64,000 bases of DNA, from the NCBI GenBank assembly GCA_004791255.1, contig SRUQ01000008.1, positions 124,001-188,000 on the forward strand. The letters are read 5' to 3'. This document shows positions 33,406 to 42,082 of this stretch, in pieces. The stretch is from a bacterium M00.F.Ca.ET.205.01.1.1 (GTDB taxonomy: Bacteria > Pseudomonadota > Alphaproteobacteria > Rhizobiales > Rhizobiaceae). A model generated the notes under the pieces. The model searched no databases, was not told where the DNA came from, and saw only the letters and a program-made list of their open reading frames with translations. Both the position numbers and the translations under genes were made by a program. Within the stretch, counting starts at the first letter, position 1; each line of letters starts with the position of its first letter.

Positions 33406-33433
33406 GATGGGGGCGCGACTATGCGCCCCCATC
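33406..33433 (+). other. Intercistronic hairpin between binding protein and permease
   Basis: An 11-bp perfect stem (GATGGGGGCGC at 33406-33416 with 33423-33433) and a 6-base loop (GACTAT). No T-tract follows. Located 18 bases after the binding-protein stop. Similar hairpins stabilise binding-protein mRNA or lower downstream expression in other ABC operons, such as malE-malF. Confidence 0.7.
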
Positions 33434-33453
33434 CCCAAGCTCAGTGACCGTGC

Positions 33454-34380
33454 ATGACCGCCAATTCGATACACCAGACAGGCCAGGCCGCGCGGACCCG
33501 TTCCCGCCGGAGCCGGGCTCGCCGAGCAGAGGCGCGCGTTGCATTGCTGTTTCTGCTCCCGGCAATCCTGCTTGTGCTGGTGTTCCGCATTTTCCCGCTG
33601 TTCTGGGGTTTTGCCATCTCCCTGACCAGCGCGACTTCGACCGACCCCGGCCAGTTCATCGGCGCCGGCAACTACCTGCGGGCGCTGGACGATCCGAATT
33701 TCCGCTCTGCCATGGCAAACGCCGTGGCGGTGCTGCTTTCGGTGCCGATCTTTGTGACCATTCCGATGCTGCTGGCGATCCTGATTCATCAGGGCGTGCC
33801 GGGACGCACGTTTTTTCGCTCCGTCTATTTCTTTCCCGCCATTCTCTCCAGCGTCATCATCGGTTCCATCTTCAGCGTGGTGCTGAGCTTCAATGGCAAT
33901 CTCAACGCGTTGCTAAACCTCGCGGGCATCAGTGGGGTGGACTGGCTGGGGCACTCCGCGACCGCCCTTCCGGTGACACTCGCGATCCAATGCTGGTCGA
34001 CCTTCGGCATGGGCGTGCTGATCTTCCTTGCCGGACTTTCGACCGTTTCCAAGGAGATGGTCGAGGCGGCTCGTCTCGACGGCGCCAAGATGTGGCAAAT
34101 CTGGTGGCATGTCATCATCCCGGAGCTTCGCCCGATCATCGAATTCTCGACGGTGATCACCACCATCGGCCTGCTGACGTCGATGTTCGGCCTGATCTAC
34201 GTGCTGACCGGCGGCGGCCCCGGAACGGCAACGACGGTGCCCGAATATCTGATCTGGGCCGCCCAAGGCAGGCTTAACCGGCCCGCTTATGCCGCCGCTG
34301 TCTCGATGGTCCTGTTTCTCATGACCAGCATCCTCGCCTGGTTGCAGATCCGCATCCTGTCACGCAACGCAAACATCTGA
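33454..34380 (+). CDS. ABC sugar transporter permease, MalF-like
   Basis: A 308-residue inner-membrane permease with six transmembrane helices. A basic cytoplasmic head (about 13-28) precedes helix 1. The EAA loop that docks the ATPase is VEAARLDGAKMWQIWWHVIIP. Belongs to the CUT1-type binding-protein-dependent importers. The ATG starts about 66 bases after the binding protein, with a strong hairpin between them; the next permease starts 5 bases after the stop. Confidence 0.92.
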   Translation: MTANSIHQTGQAARTRSRRSRARRAEARVALLFLLPAILLVLVFRIFPLFWGFAISLTSATSTDPGQFIGAGNYLRALDDPNFRSAMANAVAVLLSVPIFVTIPMLLAILIHQGVPGRTFFRSVYFFPAILSSVIIGSIFSVVLSFNGNLNALLNLAGISGVDWLGHSATALPVTLAIQCWSTFGMGVLIFLAGLSTVSKEMVEAARLDGAKMWQIWWHVIIPELRPIIEFSTVITTIGLLTSMFGLIYVLTGGGPGTATTVPEYLIWAAQGRLNRPAYAAAVSMVLFLMTSILAWLQIRILSRNANI

Positions 34381-34385
34381 GGGGC

Positions 34386-35222
34386 ATGGTGTCAGGAGCA
34401 GGAAAACGACAGAGGCTGGCCCTCAGGATTGCAGCGGTCCCGATGGGGCTGCTGGCGTTGAGCTGCCTCTATCCCATTTTTTTCGCGATCAACAACGCGT
34501 TCAAGACCCGTGACGATTACATGCGCGACCGCTTCGGGCTGGCCACGCAGCCCACATTCGACAATTTCGTCCAGGCCTGGAGCCGCGCGCACCTCAACGA
34601 GTACTTCCTCAATTCCGTGATTGCGACGCTCGGCGCGGTCATCCTGTTGATGGTCGTGTCTTCCATGGCCGGGTTTGCCCTGGCGTCGCTGCGCTTTCCC
34701 TATCGGCGCTTCCTGTTTGCGGTCATCCTGTCGTCCCTGATGATCCCCGTGCAGGTCGTTCTCGTGCCCTTCATGCGCACGATGCTTGCCCTCAACCTCG
34801 TCAACACGCACATCGGGCTCATCCTGTCATACACCGCGTTTTTCCTGCCTTTCTCGGTTTACATGATGACGGCGTTCTACTCGGGACTGCCACGCGAACT
34901 GATCGAGGCAGCGCGGATCGACGGGGCCAAGCTGCTGCAGGTCTGGTGGCACGTGATGCTGCCGCTGGGAATGCCGGCTCTGGTGACGCTGGCCATCCTA
35001 AATACCCTCAGCTGCTGGAACGATATTCTGATTTCCCTGCTGGTCATGCAGAAGCACCGCACCCTCATGGTGGGGATTTCGGCACTCAAGGGCCAGTACT
35101 CGGACCAGATACCCCTGTTTACCTCAGGCATCGTCATCGCGGCGGCCCCGATCGTTGTTCTTTACATATTGTTCCAGCGACGAATTGTTTCGGGAATCGC
35201 CGTGGGCGCAGTGAAAGGTTAG
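34386..35222 (+). CDS. ABC sugar transporter permease, MalG-like
   Basis: A 278-residue permease with six helices and the EAA motif IEAARIDGAKLLQVWWHVMLP. The C-terminal end, RRIVSGIAVGAVKG, matches the MalG-type C-terminus. Together with the preceding MalF-like subunit it forms the membrane channel. Spaced 5 bases after its partner and 3 bases before the ATPase gene. The ribosome site is weak, which fits translational coupling. Confidence 0.93.
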   Translation: MVSGAGKRQRLALRIAAVPMGLLALSCLYPIFFAINNAFKTRDDYMRDRFGLATQPTFDNFVQAWSRAHLNEYFLNSVIATLGAVILLMVVSSMAGFALASLRFPYRRFLFAVILSSLMIPVQVVLVPFMRTMLALNLVNTHIGLILSYTAFFLPFSVYMMTAFYSGLPRELIEAARIDGAKLLQVWWHVMLPLGMPALVTLAILNTLSCWNDILISLLVMQKHRTLMVGISALKGQYSDQIPLFTSGIVIAAAPIVVLYILFQRRIVSGIAVGAVKG

Positions 35223-35225
35223 TCG

Positions 35226-36281
35226 ATGGCGCGTGTCGAACTGAAACAGGTCAGCAAGAGCTTTGGATCGACGGACGTTATCCGCGATGTCTCGCTTTCG
35301 ATCGAGGAGGGCGAGTTCGCCGTATTCGTGGGTCCTTCAGGCTGCGGAAAGTCGACGCTGCTCAGGATGATCGCCGGGCTCGAAGAGACGAGCGAGGGCG
35401 AAATCTTCATCGGTGGTGATGATGTGACCGACGAGGAGCCTGCCGACCGGGGCGTCTCGATGGTGTTCCAGTCTTACGCGCTTTATCCGCATATGACGGT
35501 GGCCGACAATATGAGCTTCGGCCTTCGGATGGCGCACCGCCCGAAGGCGGAGATAAAGGACAAGGTCGAGCGGGCCGCCAAGATCCTGCAGCTCGAAGAG
35601 TACTTGCAGCGCAAACCCGCTCAGCTCTCGGGAGGACAGCGCCAGCGGGTCGCGATAGGACGCGCGATCGTGCGCGACCCGAAGGTGTTTCTCTTTGACG
35701 AGCCGCTCAGCAACCTCGATGCCGAGCTCCGGGTGCAGATGCGCGTGGAACTGGCCAAGCTCCACCGTGTCCTCGGCAACACCATGATCTATGTGACGCA
35801 CGACCAGACTGAAGCGCTGACCATGGCCGATCGGATCGTCGTTCTGCGCAGCGGGCGCATCGAGCAGATCGGCACGCCAGGCAGCCTCTACCAGGATCCC
35901 GACAACGCGTTCGTCGCGGGTTTCATAGGCTCTCCCCGAATGAACTTTCTGACAGCCACTGCACTGGCGGGGGGCCGTCTCGCGGTTGGAGGCCGGGAGA
36001 TGGACAGCCCGGCACAGGCCACGCTGGAGCCCGGACGCAAATTGCAGCTGGGTTTGAGGCCCGAGCATCTCGACCAGAACGAGGGTATCGACCTCGAGGC
36101 GACCGTGGAGTTCGTCGAAGCGATGGGCTCCACATCCTATGTCCACGCCACGCTGGCGACCGGCGAGACCATCATCGCGGAGCGGCGGTCGTCTCAGCCA
36201 AGGACCGGCGACAAGATCATCCTGCATTTTGCGCCCGCATCGGCGCGTCTCTTCGGAGACGACGGAGAACGGTTTCGGTAA
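35226..36281 (+). CDS. ABC sugar transporter ATP-binding protein (MalK/UgpC type)
   Basis: A 351-residue CUT1 importer ATPase. Walker A is GPSGCGKST (about 37-45), signature LSGGQRQRVAIGRAI (about 136), Walker B FLFDEPLSNLD and switch His in VTHDQTEA. After about residue 235 comes the TOBE/OB regulatory domain typical of MalK/UgpC (FVAGFIGSPRMNFLTA, LGLRPEHL). Completes a five-gene set: enolase-type enzyme, binding protein, two permeases, ATPase. Followed by 251 bases with no clear gene. Confidence 0.94.
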   Translation: MARVELKQVSKSFGSTDVIRDVSLSIEEGEFAVFVGPSGCGKSTLLRMIAGLEETSEGEIFIGGDDVTDEEPADRGVSMVFQSYALYPHMTVADNMSFGLRMAHRPKAEIKDKVERAAKILQLEEYLQRKPAQLSGGQRQRVAIGRAIVRDPKVFLFDEPLSNLDAELRVQMRVELAKLHRVLGNTMIYVTHDQTEALTMADRIVVLRSGRIEQIGTPGSLYQDPDNAFVAGFIGSPRMNFLTATALAGGRLAVGGREMDSPAQATLEPGRKLQLGLRPEHLDQNEGIDLEATVEFVEAMGSTSYVHATLATGETIIAERRSSQPRTGDKIILHFAPASARLFGDDGERFR

Positions 36282-36532
36282 GCGTTGCACGCTCCCTGCC
36301 GATTTTGCGGTCACGCCTGGGTGGGGCTGCAAAACTCGATCCGGGAGCTGGCCTGATGGCCGATCCATGCCCCGCCCAGTGCGGCGGGCGAGAACAGTCG
36401 CTCAAGCCAACGCGTGCCAGCTTCCGCCTCAGGAAGGCCCCAGCGACGTTGACGGATCAATGAGCGCAGTACACCCTCGCAACGACCCGATTCAGCCTCC
36501 GAGAGGAGGTCGACCGAAGCGTTCGCGAGATC
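36282..36532. other. 251-bp spacer between the ABC operon and nadQ
   Basis: No plus-strand coding bias. On the minus strand an open frame (36311-36634) runs through it and into nadQ antisense; the part over the spacer (SGRCEGVLRSLIRQRRWGLP region) is protein-like but unrecognised. A GAGAGGAGG stretch at 36501-36509 looks like a ribosome site but has no start codon at the right distance. Confidence 0.35.
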
Positions 36533-37501
36533 ATGCAGAAACAGGCAATAGCGACCAGGAAAGAAGAGCCTTCCGGCAAGGCCCACGATGCGAATGTGGA
36601 CCTGATCGCGGTAGTCGTGGCGATGACGGAGCACGGGCCTGGCGCCCTCACCGTCGGCCGCGCTGATGCCCTGCCCTCAGGGCCGTTCGAGCTCAGCCAT
36701 CGCTCCCTCCAGTTCGGCCTGAGGGCATGGGTGGAACACCAGACCGGCCACCAGCTTGGTTATATCGAGCAGCTCTACACATTCGCCGATCGCGACCGGA
36801 TCGGTGAGCAGCGCCAGCAACGGGTGATCTCGATCAGCTATCTCGCCCTGACGCGCGCCGAACATGCCGTCGGATCGAGCAAGCGTGCGTGGCGGAGTTG
36901 GTATGACTATTTCCCCTGGGAAGACCATCGTTCCGGCGTCCCGTCCATCATTCCAGGCATTCTCCAACCGCGCCTTTTGGCCTGGGCGGACGACGCTGGC
37001 CACGACGTGGAGAGGCGTGAACGCAGGCAACGGGCTGGAATCGCCTTCGGTTTCGACGGGCGTGACTGGAACGAGGAACTCGTCCTGCAACGTTACGAGC
37101 TCCTGTATGAGGCGGCCCTGGTCGAAGAGGCGGTGCGCGGGTCGGAGCTAAGCGCGTCCCCGCCGATACCCGGGACCCCGATGATTGCAGACCACCGCCG
37201 CATCCTGGCGACCGGGATCGCGCGGCTGCGTTCCAAGATCAAATACCGGCCTGTCGTGTTCGAGCTGATGCCACCCGTCTTCACCCTACTCCAGTTGCAG
37301 CGCACGGTGGAAGCGCTCTCCGGGAGGCTGCTCCACAAGCCGAACTTCCGGCGCCTCATCGAGCAGCAGGATCTGGTCGAGGAGACAGGTGAGACGACCT
37401 CCGATACCGTCGGAAGGCCGGCGAAGCTGTTCCGCTTCCGCCACGCCGTCCTCGACGAACGGGTTGTCGCGGGGACGAAATTGCCACTATCGCGCGCTTG
37501 A
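36533..37501 (+). CDS. nadQ: NAD biosynthesis regulator NadQ (degenerate-Nudix transcription factor)
   Basis: A 322-residue NrtR/COG4111-type protein. The first half is a Nudix-like fold (VDLIAVVVAMTE, 22-33). The Nudix box region (50-72) reads G-P-F-E ... RAWVEHQTG, so the metal-binding glutamates of REUxEExGU are mostly lost, fitting a ligand sensor, not a hydrolase. The second half has a winged-helix-like region (FTLLQLQRTVEALSGR, then FRRLIEQQDLV). In Rhizobiales a regulator of this family controls nadABC; here it lies 66 bases upstream of nadA with a palindromic site between. The ligand is probably NAD or a precursor. Confidence 0.8.
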   Translation: MQKQAIATRKEEPSGKAHDANVDLIAVVVAMTEHGPGALTVGRADALPSGPFELSHRSLQFGLRAWVEHQTGHQLGYIEQLYTFADRDRIGEQRQQRVISISYLALTRAEHAVGSSKRAWRSWYDYFPWEDHRSGVPSIIPGILQPRLLAWADDAGHDVERRERRQRAGIAFGFDGRDWNEELVLQRYELLYEAALVEEAVRGSELSASPPIPGTPMIADHRRILATGIARLRSKIKYRPVVFELMPPVFTLLQLQRTVEALSGRLLHKPNFRRLIEQQDLVEETGETTSDTVGRPAKLFRFRHAVLDERVVAGTKLPLSRA

Positions 37502-37516
37502 CATCCCTTATTCTCA

Positions 37517-37547
37517 AAGTAAGTATATATCCATCTTATACTCACTT
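37517..37547 (+). promoter_or_regulatory. Putative NadQ operator
   Basis: Inverted arms AAGTAAGTATA (37517-37527) and TATACTCACTT (37537-37547), 10 of 11 positions complementary, spacer 9. It lies between nadQ and nadA, 20 bases before the nadA ATG, where a repressor would block the promoter. Assignment to NadQ is inferred from position. Confidence 0.55.
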
Positions 37548-37567
37548 GGAGCATAATTGGAGCGCCG

Positions 37568-38542
37568 ATGTCCGTTTCACTTTCGACCGCCGCATCCCTC
37601 TATGATCGCGTTCGGCGGGTGATTCCGCCGATCGAATGGCCTGCTTTCACCGATGACATCGACGCAATCCTGGCGCTGAAACGCGAGCGCAACGCCGTCA
37701 TCCTGGCGCATAATTACCAGACGCCCGAGATATTCCATTGCGTGGCCGACATCGTTGGCGACAGCCTGGCGCTGGCCCGCAAGGCGATGACGGTCGATGC
37801 GGATGTCATCGTGCTCGCCGGCGTGCATTTCATGGCTGAGACGGCCAAGCTGCTCAACCCGGGCAAGACCGTGGTCATTCCGGACCTCAGCGCCGGCTGT
37901 TCGCTGGCCGACTCGATCACGGCCTCGGATGTGCGGCTTATGCGGCAGCGCTATCCCGGCGTTCCGATCGTGACCTATGTCAACACCTCCGCAGCCGTGA
38001 AGGCAGAATCCGATATCTGCTGCACGTCGGGCAATGCGCTGGCTATCGTCGAATCGCTCGACGTTCCGCGGGTGATCATGCTGCCCGACGAATATCTGGC
38101 GAAGAACATTGCGGCGCAGACAAAGGTCGAGATCATCGCCTGGAAAGGGCATTGCGAAGTGCATGAGCGCTTCAGCCCCGCCGACATACGCGAGCTGCGC
38201 GAGGCGCATCCCGGCGTCACGGTGCTTGCCCATCCCGAGTGCCCGCCGGAGGTTGTCGCCGAAGCGGATTTCGCTGGCTCGACGGCGGCGATGTCCGACT
38301 ATGTCGGGCGGCACAAGCCGGCGCGCGTCGTGCTGATGACCGAATGCTCGATGAGCGACAACGTCGCCGTCGAGCATCCCGACGTCGACTTCGTGCGCCC
38401 CTGCAATCTCTGCCCGCACATGAAGCGCATCACGCTTGGCAACATACGCGCGGCACTCGAGCAGAACCGCCATATCGTCACCATCGATCCCAGCGTCGCC
38501 GACCGGGCACGGCAGGCGGTGGAACGGATGCTCGCGATATGA
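37568..38542 (+). CDS. nadA: Quinolinate synthase A
   Basis: A 324-residue 4Fe-4S enzyme that condenses iminoaspartate with dihydroxyacetone phosphate to quinolinate. Three cluster cysteines of the family can be located: C111 (SAGCSLAD), C225 (HPECPPEV) and C282 (NLCPHMKR). HNYQTPEI (48-55) is the substrate-binding start. ATG 37568 has TTGGAG 6 bases upstream. The stop overlaps the nadB start (ATGA), so NadA and NadB, which pass the unstable iminoaspartate, are coupled. Confidence 0.96.
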   Translation: MSVSLSTAASLYDRVRRVIPPIEWPAFTDDIDAILALKRERNAVILAHNYQTPEIFHCVADIVGDSLALARKAMTVDADVIVLAGVHFMAETAKLLNPGKTVVIPDLSAGCSLADSITASDVRLMRQRYPGVPIVTYVNTSAAVKAESDICCTSGNALAIVESLDVPRVIMLPDEYLAKNIAAQTKVEIIAWKGHCEVHERFSPADIRELREAHPGVTVLAHPECPPEVVAEADFAGSTAAMSDYVGRHKPARVVLMTECSMSDNVAVEHPDVDFVRPCNLCPHMKRITLGNIRAALEQNRHIVTIDPSVADRARQAVERMLAI

Positions 38543-40092
38543 CCATGCACGACCTCCACGGCCGGCCGGTCATCATCGGCGGCGGCATCGCGGGCCTGAT
38601 GACGGCGCTTCACCTCGCTCCGGAACCGGTGGCCCTCATCTCGACGGTCACTTTAGGGGACGAAACCTCCAGCATGCTTGCCCAGGGTGGGGTTGCGGCG
38701 AGCCTCGCCATCGATGACAGCCCGGGCCTGCATCTTGCCGACACGCTCGCGGCCGGCGACGGGTTTTGCGACGAGATAGCGGCGCGCCGCGTTGTCGATG
38801 CGGCCCCCCAGGCGATCGACCATCTCAAGCGGCTGGGCGTCGCTTTCGACCATGCGCCCGACGGCACGTTGCTGCTCGGGCTCGAAGCCGCGCATTCGTG
38901 CCGTCGGATCGTGCATGCCGGCGGCGACGCCACCGGCCGTGAATTGGTCCACGTGCTTGCCTCCGCGGTGCGACAGACGCCTTCGATCGCGATCCTTGAA
39001 GGCGTCGAGGTGCGGCGCCTTCTCGTCGAGGACGGCGAAATCGCCGGCGTGCTTGCCGTCGCATGCAGCGAAGCAATCCAGCTCTCGACGAACCGCGTGG
39101 TGCTCGCGACCGGCGGCATAGGCGGCCTGTTCGACCATACGACGAACCCGCTCGGCTCGTTCGGCCAGGGCCTGGCGCTTGCCGCGCGTGGCGGCGCGGA
39201 GCTTGCCGATCTCGAATTCGTCCAGTTTCACCCGACCGCGCTCGACGGCCCGAAACACCCGATGCCGCTGGTCAGCGAAGCGGTGCGCGGCGAAGGCGCG
39301 GTGCTAATCGACGAGCGCGGGCAGCGCTTTCTCGCCGATACGCCGGGGGCCGAACTCGCTCCCCGCGATGTCGTCGCGCGGGCGGCCTGGCGCCAGCTTG
39401 GCGCCGGGCATCGCGTGTTCCTCGACGCGCGGCAATGTCTCGGGTCGAGGTTTGCCGAGCGCTTCCCGGCGATTGCATTGCTCTGCCGCGAGGCCGGCAT
39501 AGACCCTGCCGGGCAGCCGATCCCCGTACGCCCCGCCGCGCACTATCACATGGGTGGCGTGGCCGTGGATGCCGAAGGCCGCAGTTCGCTGCGCGGCCTG
39601 TGGGCCTGCGGCGAGGTCGCCCGGACCGGGCTGCACGGTGCCAACCGCCTCGCCAGCAACTCGCTCATCGAAGCTGTGACGTCCGCCGCATGGGTCGCGA
39701 CAAGCGTCGCCGCCGCGTCACGCGGCACGCACGGACGGCTGAAGCCTGCGATCGTGCCGCCACGACCCGATGCCTCGCGCATCCGCCCGATCGCTTCGCG
39801 CGCTCTCGGCATCGAGCGCGACGGCGAGACTCTGCGCGAGGCAGCAAGGAGCCTGGCGCCGATTGCCGCCGGCGGTGATGCAGGCTCCGACCCTGCATTG
39901 GTCGCGCTGATGATCACTTTCGCCGCCCTTCGTCGCGAAGAAAGCCGAGGCTCGCACTTCCGCACCGATTTCCCTCGACGAAATGCCCAGTCACAATCGC
40001 TGCGGCTGACGCTGGACGAGACGCTCGAGGCGGCAGCGGCCTTTTCCGACACTACATTTGCCGCGAAAGCGCTGCCCGGCAGGAGGGCCTGA
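38539..40092 (+). CDS. nadB: L-aspartate oxidase
   Basis: A 517-residue flavoprotein that oxidises L-aspartate to iminoaspartate. The FAD loop is IIGGGIAGL (about 11-19), followed by SSMLAQGGVAASL, RIVHAGGDATGREL, EFVQFHPTAL and AHYHMGGVAVD, all characteristic of the succinate dehydrogenase/NadB family. GANRLASNSLIEA is the C-terminal FAD motif. The ATG at 38539 overlaps the nadA stop; an open frame extending upstream to 38239 runs across nadA in another frame and is not coding. nadC follows 2 bases after the stop. Confidence 0.95.
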   Translation: MTMHDLHGRPVIIGGGIAGLMTALHLAPEPVALISTVTLGDETSSMLAQGGVAASLAIDDSPGLHLADTLAAGDGFCDEIAARRVVDAAPQAIDHLKRLGVAFDHAPDGTLLLGLEAAHSCRRIVHAGGDATGRELVHVLASAVRQTPSIAILEGVEVRRLLVEDGEIAGVLAVACSEAIQLSTNRVVLATGGIGGLFDHTTNPLGSFGQGLALAARGGAELADLEFVQFHPTALDGPKHPMPLVSEAVRGEGAVLIDERGQRFLADTPGAELAPRDVVARAAWRQLGAGHRVFLDARQCLGSRFAERFPAIALLCREAGIDPAGQPIPVRPAAHYHMGGVAVDAEGRSSLRGLWACGEVARTGLHGANRLASNSLIEAVTSAAWVATSVAAASRGTHGRLKPAIVPPRPDASRIRPIASRALGIERDGETLREAARSLAPIAAGGDAGSDPALVALMITFAALRREESRGSHFRTDFPRRNAQSQSLRLTLDETLEAAAAFSDTTFAAKALPGRRA

Positions 40093-40094
40093 TC

Positions 40095-40943
40095 ATGATG
40101 CTGAAGCCGCTGCCGCGCATAATGATCGAGCCACTGGTGCGCGCCGCCCTGCTCGAGGATCTTGGACGCGCCGGCGATATCACCAGCGATGCGATCGTTC
40201 CGGCGGATGCGACCGCGACGATGGTGCTCGCTACACGACAACCTGGCGTGATTGCCGGCCTCGACGTCGCCGCCCTCGCCTTCGAACTGATCGATCCACG
40301 GACCGAGATTACGGTGGTCCATGCTGACGGCTCCGCTCTCTCGGGCGGCGATGTCGTCGCGACAGTGCAAGGACCTGCCCGCGCGCTGCTGACCGCCGAA
40401 CGGACGGCGCTGAACTTCCTCTGCCATCTCTGCGGCATCGCCACGCAGACCGCGGCGGTCGTTGAAGCCGTGCGGGATCACAAGGCCAGGATCGTGTGCA
40501 CGCGAAAGACCACACCTGGTCTGCGCGCCCTGGAGAAATACGCCGTGCGCGCCGGAGGCGGCGCCAATCATCGCTTTGGCCTCGACGACGCGGTGCTCAT
40601 CAAGGACAATCATATCGCGATCGCCGGCGATATCCGCACCGCCATCGAAAGGGCGCGCGCCGGCGCAGGCCACATGATGAAGATCGAGGTCGAGGTCGAC
40701 ACGCTCGATCAACTCGACATGGCGCTGGCGGCAAACGTCGATGCTGTACTGCTGGACAACATGTCCGTCGGGCAGTTGACGGAGGCGGTAGCAATGGTCG
40801 GCGGCCGCGCGATTACCGAGGCGTCGGGCCGGGTGACACCGCAGACCGCGCGTGCGATCGCCGCGACAGGAGTCGACCTGATTTCGGTCGGATGGATCAC
40901 CCATAGCGCGCCGATCCTTGATATTGGACTGGATTGCCGGTAG
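40095..40943 (+). CDS. nadC: Nicotinate-nucleotide pyrophosphorylase (quinolinate phosphoribosyltransferase)
   Basis: A 282-residue type II phosphoribosyltransferase converting quinolinate and PRPP to nicotinate mononucleotide. RKTTPGLRALEKYAVRAGG and HRFGLDDAVLIKDNHI are the quinolinate- and PRPP-binding motifs; the C-terminal EASGRVTPQTARAIAATGVDLISVG completes the TIM-barrel. Third gene of nadABC, starting 2 bases after nadB. About 140 bases later the biotin genes begin. Length and motifs are normal. Confidence 0.95.
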   Translation: MMLKPLPRIMIEPLVRAALLEDLGRAGDITSDAIVPADATATMVLATRQPGVIAGLDVAALAFELIDPRTEITVVHADGSALSGGDVVATVQGPARALLTAERTALNFLCHLCGIATQTAAVVEAVRDHKARIVCTRKTTPGLRALEKYAVRAGGGANHRFGLDDAVLIKDNHIAIAGDIRTAIERARAGAGHMMKIEVEVDTLDQLDMALAANVDAVLLDNMSVGQLTEAVAMVGGRAITEASGRVTPQTARAIAATGVDLISVGWITHSAPILDIGLDCR

Positions 40944-41083
40944 CGAAACATGCCCTAAACCGGCGCACGCGGCCCTTGAACAGAAACCGGCGCTCGTGAG
41001 CCGGCAAAAACTGTCGGGTTGGCCAATAGTTTCGATGCTCGTTGGTCGGAAATCGAAATGGATATCCAGACGATGGAGGTGGC

Positions 41084-42082
41084 ATGAACGCCGAATTGCA
41101 CCTGAACGCGGACGCCGGGGCGATCCAAGGGGCGTCCCCCCAATGGAGCCGGGAAGCGGCGCAGGCAGTCTACGACCTGCCTTTCAATGACCTGCTGTTC
41201 CGGGCCCAGACCATCCATCGCGAGAATTTCGACCCCAACCGGGTGCAGTTGTCGCGCCTGCTCTCGATCAAGACCGGCGGCTGTCCCGAGGATTGCGGCT
41301 ATTGCAGCCAGTCCTCGCATCACCAGTCCGGGCTCAAGGCCTCGAAGCTGATGGAGGTCAAACGCGTCATCGCCGAGGCGACGAAGGCGCGCGACGCGGG
41401 CGCCACGCGTTATTGCATGGGCGCCGCCTGGCGCAACCCCAAGGAGCGCGACATGGAGGCCGTGGTCGCCATGGTCGAAGGCGTGAAGGCGCTCGGCATG
41501 GAGACCTGCATGACGCTCGGCATGCTCGACCTCGGCCAGGCGCAGCGCCTCAAGCAGGCAGGGCTCGACTACTACAACCACAACATCGACACCTCAGAGC
41601 GCTACTACAGCGAGGTCATTTCGACCAGGACCTTCGCCGACCGGCTGAATACGCTTGCCAATGTCCGCGACAGCGGCATGAAGGTCTGCTGCGGCGGCAT
41701 TGTCGGCATGGGCGAGGAGAAAGCCGATCGCATCGACATGCTGGTGACGCTCGCCAACCTGCCGGAGCCGCCCGACAGCGTGCCGATCAACATGCTGATC
41801 CCGATCGAGGGCACGCCGCTTGGCGAGGCCGAACCCATCGAACCGATCGAATTCGTGCGCACCATTGCGCTCGCCCGCATCATGATGCCGAAATCGCATG
41901 TGCGGCTTTCTGCCGGCCGCACGGCGATGAGCGACGAGATGCAGGCGCTGTGCTTTTTCGCCGGCGCCAACTCCATCTTCGTCGGCGACACTCTGCTGAC
42001 CGCCGACAACCCCGGAGAAGACAAGGACAGCGCGCTGTTTCGCCGGCTGGGCATCAAGCCGATGGAGCGCGAAGCCCAGTGA
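41084..42082 (+). CDS. bioB: Biotin synthase
   Basis: A 332-residue radical-SAM enzyme that inserts sulphur into dethiobiotin. The CxxxCxxC motif is C67-PED-C71-GY-C74. The second cluster ligands lie in YCMGAAWRNP, CMTLGML and the later R in RLSAGR. The start at 41084 has GGAGG 4 bases upstream; a frame start at 41042 adds 14 non-conserved residues. I looked for a BioR-type TTATMTATAA box in the 140-bp upstream region and saw none. First gene of bioBFDAZ; the stop overlaps bioF. Confidence 0.96.
   Translation: MNAELHLNADAGAIQGASPQWSREAAQAVYDLPFNDLLFRAQTIHRENFDPNRVQLSRLLSIKTGGCPEDCGYCSQSSHHQSGLKASKLMEVKRVIAEATKARDAGATRYCMGAAWRNPKERDMEAVVAMVEGVKALGMETCMTLGMLDLGQAQRLKQAGLDYYNHNIDTSERYYSEVISTRTFADRLNTLANVRDSGMKVCCGGIVGMGEEKADRIDMLVTLANLPEPPDSVPINMLIPIEGTPLGEAEPIEPIEFVRTIALARIMMPKSHVRLSAGRTAMSDEMQALCFFAGANSIFVGDTLLTADNPGEDKDSALFRRLGIKPMEREAQ

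Noticed and set aside
36311..36634. Minus-strand 107-codon frame between the ABC operon and nadQ
   Set aside because: Half of it is antisense to nadQ and no family is recognised; noted as a possible remnant only.
38239..38538. Upstream extension of the nadB frame through nadA
   Set aside because: Out-of-frame shadow of nadA; the ATGA overlap and the FAD loop fix the start at 38539.
40944..41083. BioR-type operator before bioB
   Set aside because: No TTATMTATAA-like palindrome is present.
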